From positions 992,001-1,056,000 of the forward strand of contig NZ_FODX01000001.1 of the NCBI RefSeq assembly GCF_900110495.1: a stretch of 64,000 nt of DNA, given 5' to 3'. The position numbers were made by a program, and so were the translations under genes. Position 1 is the stretch's first letter, and every line of letters begins with the position of its first letter. The DNA is from Nitrosovibrio sp. Nv6. Its GTDB lineage: Bacteria; Pseudomonadota; Gammaproteobacteria; Burkholderiales; Nitrosomonadaceae. Shown piece after piece: positions 33,204 to 43,173 of the stretch. The notes below the pieces were generated by a model. That model ran no database searches, was not told the origin of the DNA, and was given only the letters and a program-made list of their open reading frames with translations.

Positions 33204-33503
33204 GATGACCTCCTGTTCCTTATTTAATTGCACGTGAAAAAAAAGCGGATTATAGACGTGATTCCGCTGGAATCAAGCGTTTTTTTCGAATGAAAAAAAG
33301 ACTCCGCAATCTGCCTTAAGTTCCGACAAAAAAAACGGCTTCGTACCGTATTGCGTTTCTGGCTCTGGGGGAAGACTGGGGAAATATATTGGGACTAAAT
33401 ACAACATATCAACCACATTTTGTGTTTTTTAAAAGGGGCTGAAAAACTCGATGTGCGCTTGATGAGAAAGTTGTTGCGAGCGTTTTGCTGTCAGCGCGGG
33501 TGA
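33204..33503. other. Region between dcd and the decarboxylase leader
   Basis: About 300 bases downstream of dcd and upstream of the decarboxylase, both on the minus strand. It holds the decarboxylase promoter (33249-33276) and an AT-rich stretch with runs of A and T near 33280-33350. No other gene is supported. Confidence 0.5.
33249..33276 (-). promoter_or_regulatory. Promoter with embedded palindrome for the decarboxylase
   Basis: On the minus strand TTGATT (33276-33271) and a perfect TATAAT (33254-33249) are separated by 16 bases. Within the spacer and -35, GATTCC and GGAATC (33260-33274) form a perfect inverted repeat around three bases, which could be an operator. Start would be near 33242. 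Confidence 0.7.
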
Positions 33504-34070
33504 TCAGATTTTCGGCAAGGTCACGCCATGCTGACCCTGGTATTTCCCCCCCCTATCCTTATACGAAATCTCGCAGACTTCATCGGACTCAAAGAAAATC
33601 ACTTGAGCCACTCCTTCATTAGCGTAAATTTTCGCGGGAAGCGGTGTGGTATTGGAAAACTCCAGCGTGACGTAACCTTCCCACTCCGGTTCGAGTGGCG
33701 TGACATTCACAATAATGCCACAACGCGCATAGGTGGATTTTCCAAGGCAAATAGTGAGTACATTTCGCGGAATGCGAAAATACTCAACGGTGCGCGCAAG
33801 TGCGAAGGAATTGGGCGGGATCAGACAAACGTCGCTCTTCACGTCGACGAACGAGTTGGAATCGAAATTCTTGGGGTCGACGATGGCGGAGTTTATGTTG
33901 GTGAACAGCTTGAATTCATCCGAGCAGCGAATATCATAGCCATAACTCGAGGTCCCGTATGAAACGATTTTATGTCCATTGGCATACTTGATCTGATTGG
34001 GCTCGAAAGGCTCGATCATGCGATATTCGGTCGCCATGCGGCGAATCCATTTGTCCGATTTTATTGTCAT
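33504..34070 (-). CDS. dcd: dCTP deaminase
   Basis: Deaminates dCTP to dUTP, feeding dUMP to ThyA. The 188-residue protein has the trimeric dUTPase-like fold; [13 protein letters not shown] near 39-51, [17 protein letters not shown] near 81-97, and [28 protein letters not shown] (within 109-136) with the catalytic glutamate are all conserved. It is the usual length. It lies between apbC and the decarboxylase. Confidence 0.97.
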   Translation of the reverse strand: MTIKSDKWIRRMATEYRMIEPFEPNQIKYANGHKIVSYGTSSYGYDIRCSDEFKLFTNINSAIVDPKNFDSNSFVDVKSDVCLIPPNSFALARTVEYFRIPRNVLTICLGKSTYARCGIIVNVTPLEPEWEGYVTLEFSNTTPLPAKIYANEGVAQVIFFESDEVCEISYKDRGGKYQGQHGVTLPKI

Positions 34071-34190
34071 TTCTTAAAGGACGAGAATCTCAGCGAATGT
34101 CAGTCGGAAACGGGAACAGGGGAGCTTACCTGTCCCACAGACGCCAACGCAGCTATTTCGGCTGGTTCTCCTCAAGGTATACGATGATAA

Positions 34191-35279
34191 TCAGGTATCC
34201 TCAATCACAATCTTCGCAAATAGCGCTGAGTGATCCAGCGCCAATTCGTCGATCCTGACTGCAAGGCGGCGGGCAATGCTGCGGTAAGTCTCTGCTATCC
34301 GTCCCTCCGGTTCCGCGATAACCGTCGGCGTGCCGGAATCGGTATGTTCACGGATCTTTATATCGAGGGGCAAGGCGCCCAGAAATTCTACATTGTAATC
34401 CTTGCACATCTTTTCACCGCCGCCTGTGCCGAAAACATGTTCCTCGTGGCCGCACTGGGAGCAGATGTGGGTGCTCATGTTTTCGACAATACCGACGATG
34501 GGGATACCCACTTTCTGGAACATCTTGAGCCCCTTGCGGGCATCAAGCAGTGCAATATCCTGAGGGGTGGTAACGATAACAGCGCCTGTTACCGGCACTT
34601 TCTGCGCGAGAGTCAACTGGATATCACCGGTTCCAGGCGGCATGTCCACAATAAGATAGTCCACGTCATTCCATCGGGTATCGTTCAATAACTGCTGCAA
34701 TGCCTGCGTGACCATCGGTCCGCGCCAGACCATCGGCGTTTCCGCGTCGATCAGAAAACCGATGGATATCGCCTGGATGCCATGTGCTTTCATCGGTTCC
34801 ATGCTCTTGCCGTCCGGCGACTCCGGGCGCCCCGTAATCCCGAGCATCTGCGGCTGCGAGGGTCCGTAAATGTCCGCATCCAGAATCCCTACAGACGCAC
34901 CTTCTGCTGACAGCGCCAGCGCCAGATTTACCGCGGTGGCGGATTTACCCACGCCGCCTTTGCCGGATGCCACAGCGATAATGTTTTTCACCCCCGGAAT
35001 GAGCTTTACCCCGCCCTGCACGCTGTGCGACACAATCTTGCTGGTGACATTGGCATTAACGCTGCCAATCCCGGGAATGCTTTTGAGCTTGCCCTCCACC
35101 TGTTTGCGGATACTTTCTATTACGCTTTTGGCCGGGTAACCAAGCACAATATCCAGCGACACGTTATCACCAGCTATTTTGATGTTACGCGCCTCATTGC
35201 TGGTCACGTAATCCTTGCCGGTGCTGAGGTCTGTAATTTCCTTGAGGGCGGACTGTATTTGCTGTTCCGTGATAGGCAC
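34191..35279 (-). CDS. apbC: Iron-sulfur cluster carrier ATPase (Mrp/ApbC)
   Basis: A P-loop NTPase of 362 residues that binds and transfers 4Fe-4S clusters in the cytoplasm. An N-terminal MIP18/DUF59-like domain (about 1-85) precedes the deviant Walker A GKGGVGKSATAVNL near 105. The CxxC cluster site is in HICSQCGHEEHVFG near 270. MPPGTGDIQLTL near 208 is the Walker B region. It is divergent from metG, as in many proteobacteria. Confidence 0.95.
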   Translation of the reverse strand: MPITEQQIQSALKEITDLSTGKDYVTSNEARNIKIAGDNVSLDIVLGYPAKSVIESIRKQVEGKLKSIPGIGSVNANVTSKIVSHSVQGGVKLIPGVKNIIAVASGKGGVGKSATAVNLALALSAEGASVGILDADIYGPSQPQMLGITGRPESPDGKSMEPMKAHGIQAISIGFLIDAETPMVWRGPMVTQALQQLLNDTRWNDVDYLIVDMPPGTGDIQLTLAQKVPVTGAVIVTTPQDIALLDARKGLKMFQKVGIPIVGIVENMSTHICSQCGHEEHVFGTGGGEKMCKDYNVEFLGALPLDIKIREHTDSGTPTVIAEPEGRIAETYRSIARRLAVRIDELALDHSALFAKIVIEDT

Positions 35280-35519
35280 TTTCGCACTCCTTTATCTGCG
35301 GCACAAATGAAGACTCGAATATTAACAAATATCGGGGTCGATAGTCTGGCGACGTGATAAATCGAATAGGCCATACCAGGTCTGCACGCCAGTTTGAATA
35401 AAACGTTGGCAAGAAGCGGGAGGACCATACCCTTTCAAATTTACGATTGGTTTCCTTCGACAGACCGTCAGGGCCTACAGTTTGCTACAATCACATTTCA
35501 AATCTTTTATAGCCAATTG

Positions 35520-37715
35520 ATGAACAAGCGAAAAATCCTGGTTACCTCCGCCTTGCCGTATGCGAACGGCAGTATCCATCTTGGTCATCTGGTGGAATAC
35601 ATCCAGACGGATATCTGGGTTCGTTTTCAGAAAATGCAAGAGCATGAGGTGCATTACGTTTGTGCGGATGACACTCATGGCACCCCGATCATGCTGCGCG
35701 CCGAACAGGAAGGCATTACACCGAAGCAGTTGATAGATCGAGTATGGCAGGAACACAAGGCTGATTTCGATGGCTTCCATGTCGATTTCGATAGCTACTA
35801 CACCACCGATTCCCCTGAAAATCAGGAATTTTGCGAGGATATTTATCGCCAGCTTGAAGCAAAGGGTTTGATCGCGAAACGCTCGGTTGAGCAGTTTTAT
35901 GATCCGGTCAAGCAGATGTTTTTACCGGATCGATACATCAAAGGTGAATGTCCGAGTTGCCACTCCAAAGATCAATACGGTGACTCCTGTGAAGCTTGCG
36001 GCGCCACGTATTCGCCAACCGATCTGATCAATCCTTACTCCGCCGTTTCGGGGGCGAAACCGGAACGCCGCGCTTCGAAACACCACTTCTTCAAGCTTTC
36101 GGATCCTCGCTGCAAGGCTTTTCTCAAAGAATGGGTCTTTGAATCGGTTTCTACTCCATCTGGCGCCACGCTGGAAATGAAGCCTCGACTTCAACCCGAA
36201 GCCGCCAACAAGATGAATGAATGGCTTTCGGCCGGCCTGTCGGATTGGGATATTTCGCGCGATGCGCCTTATTTCGGCTTTCCGATTCCCGGGACTGCCC
36301 GCAAGAAATTTTTCTATGTCTGGCTGGATGCTCCCGTGGGCTACTTCGGCAGCTTCAAGAATTACTTCAAGCAACGGCAGCGATCTCAAGCGGAGATCGA
36401 CGAATACCTTCGGCCCGGCGGCAGTACTGAAATGGTGCATTTCATTGGTAAGGATATTCTTTATTTCCATGCCCTGTTCTGGCCGGCAATGCTGGAATTC
36501 TCCGGCTACCGCACTCCCACCCAGATTTACGCGCATGGATTCCTTACTGTCAACGGACAAAAAATGTCCAAATCCCGCGGGACCTTCATCACTGCGGAAA
36601 GCTATTTGAAGCAGGGCTTGAATCCGGAATGGCTGCGCTATTACTACGCTGCCAAGCTCAACGATAGCATGGAAGACATCGATCTCAATTTCGATGATTT
36701 CACTGCGCGCGTCAATAGCGATCTGATAGGAAAATACATCAATATCGCCAGCAGATGCGCCGGTTTCATCAATAAAAAATTTGGTGGCCAGCTAACACAC
36801 AATATTTCGGAAGCCAATAGAAAATGGTTCAATCAATTTCTTTTCTGTCAGCTCGGAGAGGGAGATACTTTCCTCGGCCGCCATATTTCCATTGCGAACT
36901 TTTATGATCGCAGGGAGTACAGCAAAGCAATAAAGGAAATAATGCTGGCGGCGGACGTAGCCAATCAATACGTGGATCGGACGAAGCCGTGGATCCTGGC
37001 AAAAAATAGCGAGAACGACCGGGAGTTGCATGAAGTATGCAGCGTTACTTTGAACATGTTCCGGATTCTCACCGTTTACCTGAAACCTGTGCTGCCGAGG
37101 CTTGCTGCAAAAGCGGAACTGTTCCTGGGCCTTGAACCTCTCACCTGGAAAGATGCCAGTTCGCAAAACCGGCTGTTACCCGAGGGGCATCAGATCAATG
37201 ACTACGAACATCTCATGACCCGTATTGATTCCAGACAGATCGAGATGCTGATCAATGCCAATAAGGAAAGCCTCAAGCCTTCAGCGCAGCCACCACAAAC
37301 CAGACAAAATGTGCAACCCATGGAAAAAAGTTCTGTCGCCCCGTCCGCCACCCCTGCAAGAGGTGAGGGCGATGTCAAAAGCACCGCTGCAGCAACAATA
37401 ACAATTGATGACTTCGGCAAGATCGACCTGAGGGTGGCAAGAATCGTCGAAGCCGAGCACGTCGAAGGTGCGGATAAATTGCTCAAACTCACCCTGGATA
37501 TCGGGTCGGACCAGCGTACTGTATTCGCCGGCATAAAATCTGCCTATGATCCGGAACAGCTCAAGGGCCGCCTGACTATCATGGTGGCCAACCTTGCACC
37601 GCGCAAGATGAAGTTCGGCCTATCCGAGGGAATGGTATTGGCCGCAGGTGACGGGGGCGGACCTTACCTGCTTGCTCCTGATGAAGGCGCGCGGCCGGGC
37701 ATGAAAGTGAAGTAA
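35520..37715 (+). CDS. metG: Methionyl-tRNA synthetase
   Basis: Charges tRNA-Met. The start at 35520 gives 731 residues and the normal N-terminus [20 protein letters not shown]; the frame is open 42 codons further upstream but that segment is foreign to the family. ANGSIHLGH is the HIGH motif, [17 protein letters not shown] (about 145-161) the zinc knuckle, and KMSKSRG near 340 the KMSKS loop. A variable linker (about 585-620) leads to the C-terminal EMAP-type tRNA-binding domain (about 625-731) that dimerises the enzyme. Divergent from apbC. Confidence 0.97.
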   Translation: MNKRKILVTSALPYANGSIHLGHLVEYIQTDIWVRFQKMQEHEVHYVCADDTHGTPIMLRAEQEGITPKQLIDRVWQEHKADFDGFHVDFDSYYTTDSPENQEFCEDIYRQLEAKGLIAKRSVEQFYDPVKQMFLPDRYIKGECPSCHSKDQYGDSCEACGATYSPTDLINPYSAVSGAKPERRASKHHFFKLSDPRCKAFLKEWVFESVSTPSGATLEMKPRLQPEAANKMNEWLSAGLSDWDISRDAPYFGFPIPGTARKKFFYVWLDAPVGYFGSFKNYFKQRQRSQAEIDEYLRPGGSTEMVHFIGKDILYFHALFWPAMLEFSGYRTPTQIYAHGFLTVNGQKMSKSRGTFITAESYLKQGLNPEWLRYYYAAKLNDSMEDIDLNFDDFTARVNSDLIGKYINIASRCAGFINKKFGGQLTHNISEANRKWFNQFLFCQLGEGDTFLGRHISIANFYDRREYSKAIKEIMLAADVANQYVDRTKPWILAKNSENDRELHEVCSVTLNMFRILTVYLKPVLPRLAAKAELFLGLEPLTWKDASSQNRLLPEGHQINDYEHLMTRIDSRQIEMLINANKESLKPSAQPPQTRQNVQPMEKSSVAPSATPARGEGDVKSTAAATITIDDFGKIDLRVARIVEAEHVEGADKLLKLTLDIGSDQRTVFAGIKSAYDPEQLKGRLTIMVANLAPRKMKFGLSEGMVLAAGDGGGPYLLAPDEGARPGMKVK

Positions 37716-37728
37716 CTAACCCTAAATC

Positions 37729-37820
37729 CGTAGGCGCAGGATGGGTGGAGGCGCCAAGCCATACCCTTAGCCATACCATCATTGTTTCGATGGGTTGCAC
37801 TTCGCTCCGACCATCCTACG
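37729..37820. repeat. Dispersed-type stem-loop repeat
   Basis: CGTAGGCGCAGGATGGGTGG at the left and CGACCATCCTACG at the right are near-inverted, enclosing ATACCC/GGGTT arms, so the whole 90 bases can fold. Elements containing GTAGGATGGGTGGAGC and its complement are known as widely dispersed intergenic repeats in proteobacterial genomes. A weak relative (GTAGGGGCAATGGGTGGAGC) occurs at about 131-150 of this window. It sits between the convergent metG and RND genes and may aid termination. Confidence 0.6.
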
Positions 37821-37897
37821 ACTGACATCCTCATACAAGGTTGGCGTGACGCGGGAACCCCAACGCTCACCCACCTATCCAATCTATGCATGGCAGA

Positions 37898-40800
37898 CTA
37901 TGCTCCCTGTCGCCGGGCCAATTCATGATCCGTCTCCAGCTTCAGCGGTCCGCTGCCGGAAAAGCGATCCAGGTAAAGATAGATTACCGGTGTAATGAAA
38001 AGCGTGATCACTTGCGAAAATAGCAGACCGCCCACCACCGCCAGACCCAGCGGCTGGCGCAACTCGGCGCCCGCCCCCAGTCCGAGCGCGATGGGAAATG
38101 CGCCCATCAATGCAGCTAGTGTCGTCATCATGATGGGCCGAAAACGCAGCAGACAAGCAGTCCGGATTGCTTCACGCGGCCCCATCGCGTTATTACGCTG
38201 TGCATCAAGCGCAAAGTCGATCATCATGATTGCGTTTTTCTTGACAATGCCGATCAACATCAGGATACCTATCATGGCGATGATGGACAGTTCCATATCG
38301 AACAACCATAGCATCGCCAGCGCACCGACCGCGGCGGAAGGCAGCCCGGAGAGGATCGTGAGCGGATGAATATAGCTCTCATACAGTACGCCAAGCAGTA
38401 CGTAGATAACCAGCAGCGCGGCAACGATCAGCACCACCTGGCTCGTTTGGGAAGACTGGAACGCCGCTGCATCGCCCGCGTAGCTGGTCAAAATGCTCGC
38501 GGGCAGATTAAGCTCGCGCTTGAACTGCTCGATGCGGTTGGAAGCCTCGCCCAGTGCCGCGCCGGGAGCCAGATTGAATGCTATCGTCACCGCTTCCAGT
38601 TGACCCGCGTGATTGATTGCAATTGGCCCCACTTCGCGCTCGACTGTTGCAACGCTCGATAACGGCACCAGCGTATCATTCGCGGCACGCAGATAAATCT
38701 TGTTGAAGGCACTCTCGTCGTACTGATGCTCGGCGGCCACCTGCAAAATCACATAATAGCTATCGCTGGAAGTATATATCGTCGAGACCTGACGCTCGCC
38801 AAAGGCGCTATAGAGGGCGGAACGGATATCGCCAATTTGCACGCCCAAAAGATTGACCTTGTCCCGATCGATATTCAGGCGAGCCTCCAGACCCCTCAAT
38901 TGCGAATCGCTGGTGACATCCCGAAAGATGGGGTCCGCCTGCATGCGCGACATGAGGCCATCCGCCGCGGGGCGCAGATCATCGGCGTGCACGCTGCGCA
39001 TGACGTACTGATAGCGGCTCTTGCTGGTGCGTCCGCCAAGCCTGAGATTTTGAAGGGGGTTTATAAAGACATTTACTCCCGGGATTGCGCGAAGATCCTG
39101 TCGCACCTCTTCCGTTATTTCTTCGAGGGGCGCGCGTTCGCTGCGCGGCCTGAGGGTCATGTACACCCGCGCACTATTGCTTTCGGTGGCGTAGACATTC
39201 AGGTAATCGACGGAGGGATGGGCGCGAATCACGTCACTGGTACGTTGCAGCAACTCTGACATGGCCGGAAAGGAAATGTCCTCGACCGCCTCCACTGTAA
39301 TCAGCGCCTGACCGATATCCTCATTGGGAAAAAAACCTTTGGGCAAGACCATGAACAGAACACCCGTGGCAATGAACGTGGCAAATGCAATACCTAAAAC
39401 CACGCGGTGGTGAACCAGTGCCCAATCGAGTACTCTTTCATATCCCCCCAGAACTTTATCGAACCCACGGTCGAACCATCCGGTCCATCTCAGACTGAGG
39501 GCGTCAGCGTCATGCCCGGCAAGATAGCGGCTGGTCATAACAGGCACCAATGTAAGCGATACAACAGCCGACATCAAAACCGCGATTCCCACGACAGCGG
39601 CAAACTCATGAAAAAGCAGACCAATCACACCGGGCATGAAAAAAATAGGGATAAAGACGGCAACCAGCGAGAGGGAAATCGAAATGATGGTAAAGCTGAC
39701 TTCCTTTGAGCCCTGCAGCGCAGCCTGCAGAGGCGGCACACCCTTTTCGATATGGCGAACGATATTCTCAAGCATTACGATGGCATCATCGACCACCAGT
39801 CCGACCGCGAGAGTGATGCCTAGCAAGGAAATATTGTCCAGGGTGTAATCAAGGGCATGCATCATCGCCACTGTCCCCAGCAGTGAGATCGGCAGGGACA
39901 TTGCAGGAATCAATGTGGCAGAGGCTTTGCGCAGGAACAGGAAAATCACTAGCAGGACAAGAAAGATTGTTATCGCCAGCGTGACCTGCACATCATGGAT
40001 GGAGTCGCGGATGGAAACGGAACGATCGCTCGTCAGCTTAAGCTGAACAGATGATGGCATCTGGGCAACCAGCCCTGGTAGTGCTGCCTTGATAGCATCA
40101 ACGGTGGCGACAGTATTGGCACCCGGTTGGCGCTGCACCGATAGTGAAATCGCGGGCTCCCCATTAACCCAACTTGCGGTCTTGAGCGATTGCACGCTGT
40201 CTTCAACCTGCGCTACCTCGGAGAGTCTTACCGGATTTCCGCTGGGGGACGTCGCGACGATCAGCTTCGCAAACGCGGCGGCATCGTTGAGCTGGCGATT
40301 CGCCTGGATGGTGAGCGCCTGACGCGGCCCCTCCAGTGTTCCAATCGGAGAATTGGCGTTGGCAGTACGTAGCGCGTCTGCGATATCATCGAGTGTCAGG
40401 TTACGAACGGCCAATGCGTCCGGGTTCACGCGTACGCGCACCGCATATTTTTTCTGCCCATGAATATTTACCTGCGCCACGCCTGGTAGTGTTGATAGCG
40501 TCGGAGCGATAAGGTCTTCGGCGAAGCTGTTCAATTCCGGCAGTGACATTGAAGGCGACATCAGCGCCAGAAAAATGATCGAGGCTTCAGCCGGGTTGAT
40601 CTTGCGATAGGATGGCGGCGTGGTCATTTCCAGGGGCAGCGACCGCTCCGCGCGCAGTAATGCCGCCTGCACGTCTATGGCAGCGCTGTCGATATCGCGG
40701 TTCTGGTCGAACTCGAGCGTAATCGCAGTATTGCCCAACGTGCTTGTCGAACTGATTACCGACAAGCCAGAGATAGTAGAAAACTGCCGCTCAAGCGGTG

Positions 40801-40993
40801 TTGCCACCGAAGAGGCCATTGTGTCGGGACTTGCACCCGGCAGGACCGCGGTTACGGAAATGGTGGGCGAATCGTAACTGGGCAGTGCCGCTATGGGTAA
40901 GCCGCCGTAAGCAATGATGCCAGCCACAACCGCGGAAGCCGACAGCAATACCGTCATGACTGGGCGGCGGATACACAACTCGGAGAGATTCAT
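37898..40993 (-). CDS. RND efflux transporter, hydrophobe/amphiphile family
   Basis: The inner-membrane proton-driven pump of a tripartite efflux system, 1031 residues. Twelve transmembrane helices are arranged as helix 1 near residue 12-32, a large periplasmic loop, helices 2-6 (about 330-545), a second loop, and helices 8-12 (about 860-1015). GLVVDDAIVMLENIVRH near 400 carries the paired aspartates of the proton relay. The sequence is closest in feel to MdtB/MdtC and related pumps. The adaptor gene lies 63 bases upstream on the same strand; no outer-membrane channel gene is nearby, so a TolC encoded elsewhere is needed. Confidence 0.93.
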   Translation of the reverse strand: MNLSELCIRRPVMTVLLSASAVVAGIIAYGGLPIAALPSYDSPTISVTAVLPGASPDTMASSVATPLERQFSTISGLSVISSTSTLGNTAITLEFDQNRDIDSAAIDVQAALLRAERSLPLEMTTPPSYRKINPAEASIIFLALMSPSMSLPELNSFAEDLIAPTLSTLPGVAQVNIHGQKKYAVRVRVNPDALAVRNLTLDDIADALRTANANSPIGTLEGPRQALTIQANRQLNDAAAFAKLIVATSPSGNPVRLSEVAQVEDSVQSLKTASWVNGEPAISLSVQRQPGANTVATVDAIKAALPGLVAQMPSSVQLKLTSDRSVSIRDSIHDVQVTLAITIFLVLLVIFLFLRKASATLIPAMSLPISLLGTVAMMHALDYTLDNISLLGITLAVGLVVDDAIVMLENIVRHIEKGVPPLQAALQGSKEVSFTIISISLSLVAVFIPIFFMPGVIGLLFHEFAAVVGIAVLMSAVVSLTLVPVMTSRYLAGHDADALSLRWTGWFDRGFDKVLGGYERVLDWALVHHRVVLGIAFATFIATGVLFMVLPKGFFPNEDIGQALITVEAVEDISFPAMSELLQRTSDVIRAHPSVDYLNVYATESNSARVYMTLRPRSERAPLEEITEEVRQDLRAIPGVNVFINPLQNLRLGGRTSKSRYQYVMRSVHADDLRPAADGLMSRMQADPIFRDVTSDSQLRGLEARLNIDRDKVNLLGVQIGDIRSALYSAFGERQVSTIYTSSDSYYVILQVAAEHQYDESAFNKIYLRAANDTLVPLSSVATVEREVGPIAINHAGQLEAVTIAFNLAPGAALGEASNRIEQFKRELNLPASILTSYAGDAAAFQSSQTSQVVLIVAALLVIYVLLGVLYESYIHPLTILSGLPSAAVGALAMLWLFDMELSIIAMIGILMLIGIVKKNAIMMIDFALDAQRNNAMGPREAIRTACLLRFRPIMMTTLAALMGAFPIALGLGAGAELRQPLGLAVVGGLLFSQVITLFITPVIYLYLDRFSGSGPLKLETDHELARRQGA

Positions 40994-41056
40994 GGCACCG
41001 CTCTACGGAACGTGCCGGCGATGCACTGATACGCTGATATGCTCATCCAGCTGGTC

Positions 41057-42238
41057 CTAACCATCAGCTTCTGCCTCGACACCCTTGCGCCCGTCCTCTG
41101 TTACCAGACTGCCGGGTCTGAGATTTTGCGCACCTTCCACGACAACGCGCGCCCCTTGAGTAATAGTTTCTCCCTCTATTGCGGCCAGCCCATCCTGTAC
41201 CAAATGCACATTCACCGGAAGAGAAGTTACTCGGTCATTGTCATCGACAACGTACAGGAATTGTCCCTCCGGACCATTCTGAACCGCTTGCACCGGAACG
41301 GTGAGCGCCCCCATCAGCGTGCGTGGCGCGAGCGTTACCCTGACAAACATTCCGGGCCATAGATGTTTATCCGCGTTGGGAAATTCGGCTTTAAGGCCAA
41401 TTGTGCCGCTTGCCGTATCCACCGTATTATCAATAAATATCAACCGTCCTTTTCGTGTTTGCTTTCCCGTAACCCCCAGTTCCACATTGACGGCCACTTC
41501 GCCCTTTGCGCGCGCCTGTTGCAAAGGTACAAACTCGCGTTCCGGCAAGGTGAAGCTGACATTGATCGGATCAATCTGGGTGATATTGACGAGAATATCG
41601 TTTGGCTGCACCAGACTGCCCTGGTACACGGGAATGGCGCCGGTGCGCCCGGCAATAGGCGCGATGATCTCGCTGAAACCGCGGGCAATGCGATTTGCCT
41701 GCACGGTAGCCTGATCCATTGCAAGCTGGCCGCGCAGCGCCTCGACCTGATTCTCCGCCACATCTAGCGCAGCCTGGGAAATAAAGTTTTGCCGGAAAAG
41801 TTCGCGCTGGCGCTCGAGGTTGCGCTCGGCATTTCTCAGATCGGCCCGGGATTTTGCCAACTGCCCTTCGGTCTTGCTGAGGTTGGCATCCTCCGTGCGC
41901 GCATCAAGAGAGAAGAGCTTCTCCCCCTTCTGCACAAACTGTCCTTCCTTGATATGTACCGCGCTAACCACGGCGCTAAGCTGGGGCCGCACCGCGACCG
42001 TCTGTTGAGCGGATACCGTGCCATTTGCGGTAAGTGTGACCGGTACATCGTTTTGTGCAACCGCAGCGGTCACAACGGGGGTAACCTCGACTGGCCTGTC
42101 CTTCGCGTCAGTCGCGCCGCTCTGATTGCGCCAGACCCAGACACCAGCGATCAGGGCGGCGAGTAAAATCCAAACTACCGCGAGCCTGAGGCGGCGCCTG
42201 GGAGGTGCTGCCGGTTTTGTTCGAGAAATAGCTTCCAT
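41057..42238 (-). CDS. RND efflux periplasmic adaptor protein
   Basis: The membrane-fusion protein linking the pump to an outer-membrane channel. It has 393 residues with an N-terminal anchor helix (LRLAVVWILLAALIAGVWVW, about 17-36). The lipoyl half-motifs VRPQLSAVVSAVHIKEGQFV (about 83-102) and IIAPIAGRTGAIPVYQGSLV flank an alpha-hairpin (about 110-175). Beta-barrel and membrane-proximal domains follow. MdtA-like. A weak promoter (TTGCTT-N16-TATGCT) lies about 50-80 bases upstream. It is the first gene of the pump operon. Confidence 0.92.
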   Translation of the reverse strand: MEAISRTKPAAPPRRRLRLAVVWILLAALIAGVWVWRNQSGATDAKDRPVEVTPVVTAAVAQNDVPVTLTANGTVSAQQTVAVRPQLSAVVSAVHIKEGQFVQKGEKLFSLDARTEDANLSKTEGQLAKSRADLRNAERNLERQRELFRQNFISQAALDVAENQVEALRGQLAMDQATVQANRIARGFSEIIAPIAGRTGAIPVYQGSLVQPNDILVNITQIDPINVSFTLPEREFVPLQQARAKGEVAVNVELGVTGKQTRKGRLIFIDNTVDTASGTIGLKAEFPNADKHLWPGMFVRVTLAPRTLMGALTVPVQAVQNGPEGQFLYVVDDNDRVTSLPVNVHLVQDGLAAIEGETITQGARVVVEGAQNLRPGSLVTEDGRKGVEAEADG

Positions 42239-42486
42239 TAAAAAGTCTTACCAGATACTGTTGAACCGGTAGGCAAAAAGTGGAGGAGCATATCAGGAAA
42301 CCGTGAACAAGCAAGTGTAGCGGGCGAGGCACGAATCCCGATGCATCATGTAAAATGTTGACGTTTGAGTTCGGCCGGCACCCAATCTAATGTACCTGCG
42401 CGTCCGCCTCGGGATCATGTATTCTTGCCGCAATACCTCTACCGAGGAATTGTCACAGGTTCCACGTGGAAGTTGTTCAACTGCCC

Positions 42487-43173
42487 CTAATCTACGATCT
42501 TTCCCCCGGCCAACCGTATCCGCCATGCACAGCGGCTGGAAATGGCTTCGTCATGAGTCACCAGAACCAGGGTGGTGCCACGCTCGCGGTTCAGTTCAAA
42601 CATGAGTTCTATGATCTGTGCGCCCGTGGTGGAATCCAGATTGCCGGTCGGTTCGTCGGCCAGCACTAGTTGCGGTTGCGTCACAAATGCGCGTGCAATA
42701 GCGACACGCTGCTGTTCCCCGCCGGAGAGTTGTCTGGGATAATGTGTCAGACGCATGCCGAGCCCGACCCGCTCAAGCAGTTCCAGCGCGGCGGTGCTTG
42801 CATTGCCGGCGCCGGCAAGTTCAAGTGGCAGCATCACATTTTCAATCGCGGTCAGTGCAGGTAACAGTTGAAATGACTGAAACACGAACCCGAGCATGCG
42901 TCCGCGCACCGCCGCGCGTGCATCTTCATCCAGCAAGAAAATATCCTCTCCATCAAGATGAACCTTACCGGCCGAAGGAGTATCTAATCCTGCCAGCAGT
43001 CCTAGCAGGGTCGACTTGCCCGAACCCGACGCTCCAATAACGGCGACCGAGTCACCTGCATTTACCTCCAGATTGATATTCTCCAAAATTGTAAGCTGTT
43101 CGTTGCCGGTGCTTACTTGCTTGGTCAACCCGATTGCCTGCACAATGGGCCGTACAACAAGGTTATTTGTCAT
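42487..43173 (-). CDS. ybbA: ABC transporter ATP-binding protein
   Basis: The ATPase of a LolD/MacB-type ABC system, 228 residues from the ATG at 43173. Walker A is [10 protein letters not shown], the signature [15 protein letters not shown] and Walker [13 protein letters not shown] are all intact. The longer upstream frame is the complement of tesA and is not used. It faces tesA with overlapping start codons (CATG), the arrangement of ybbA/tesA in E. coli. The permease that usually accompanies it (YbbP-like) is not present downstream; the next gene on the strand is the RND adaptor, 248 bases away. Confidence 0.9.
   Translation of the reverse strand: MTNNLVVRPIVQAIGLTKQVSTGNEQLTILENINLEVNAGDSVAVIGASGSGKSTLLGLLAGLDTPSAGKVHLDGEDIFLLDEDARAAVRGRMLGFVFQSFQLLPALTAIENVMLPLELAGAGNASTAALELLERVGLGMRLTHYPRQLSGGEQQRVAIARAFVTQPQLVLADEPTGNLDSTTGAQIIELMFELNRERGTTLVLVTHDEAISSRCAWRIRLAGGKIVD

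Noticed and set aside
33120..33500. SAM, lysine or other known riboswitch ahead of the decarboxylase
   Set aside because: The predicted leader from 33242 is too short and no conserved riboswitch core could be recognised; a leader peptide explains the sequence better.
35394..35519. 42-codon extension of metG
   Set aside because: It precedes the normal family N-terminus and does not resemble methionyl-tRNA synthetases.
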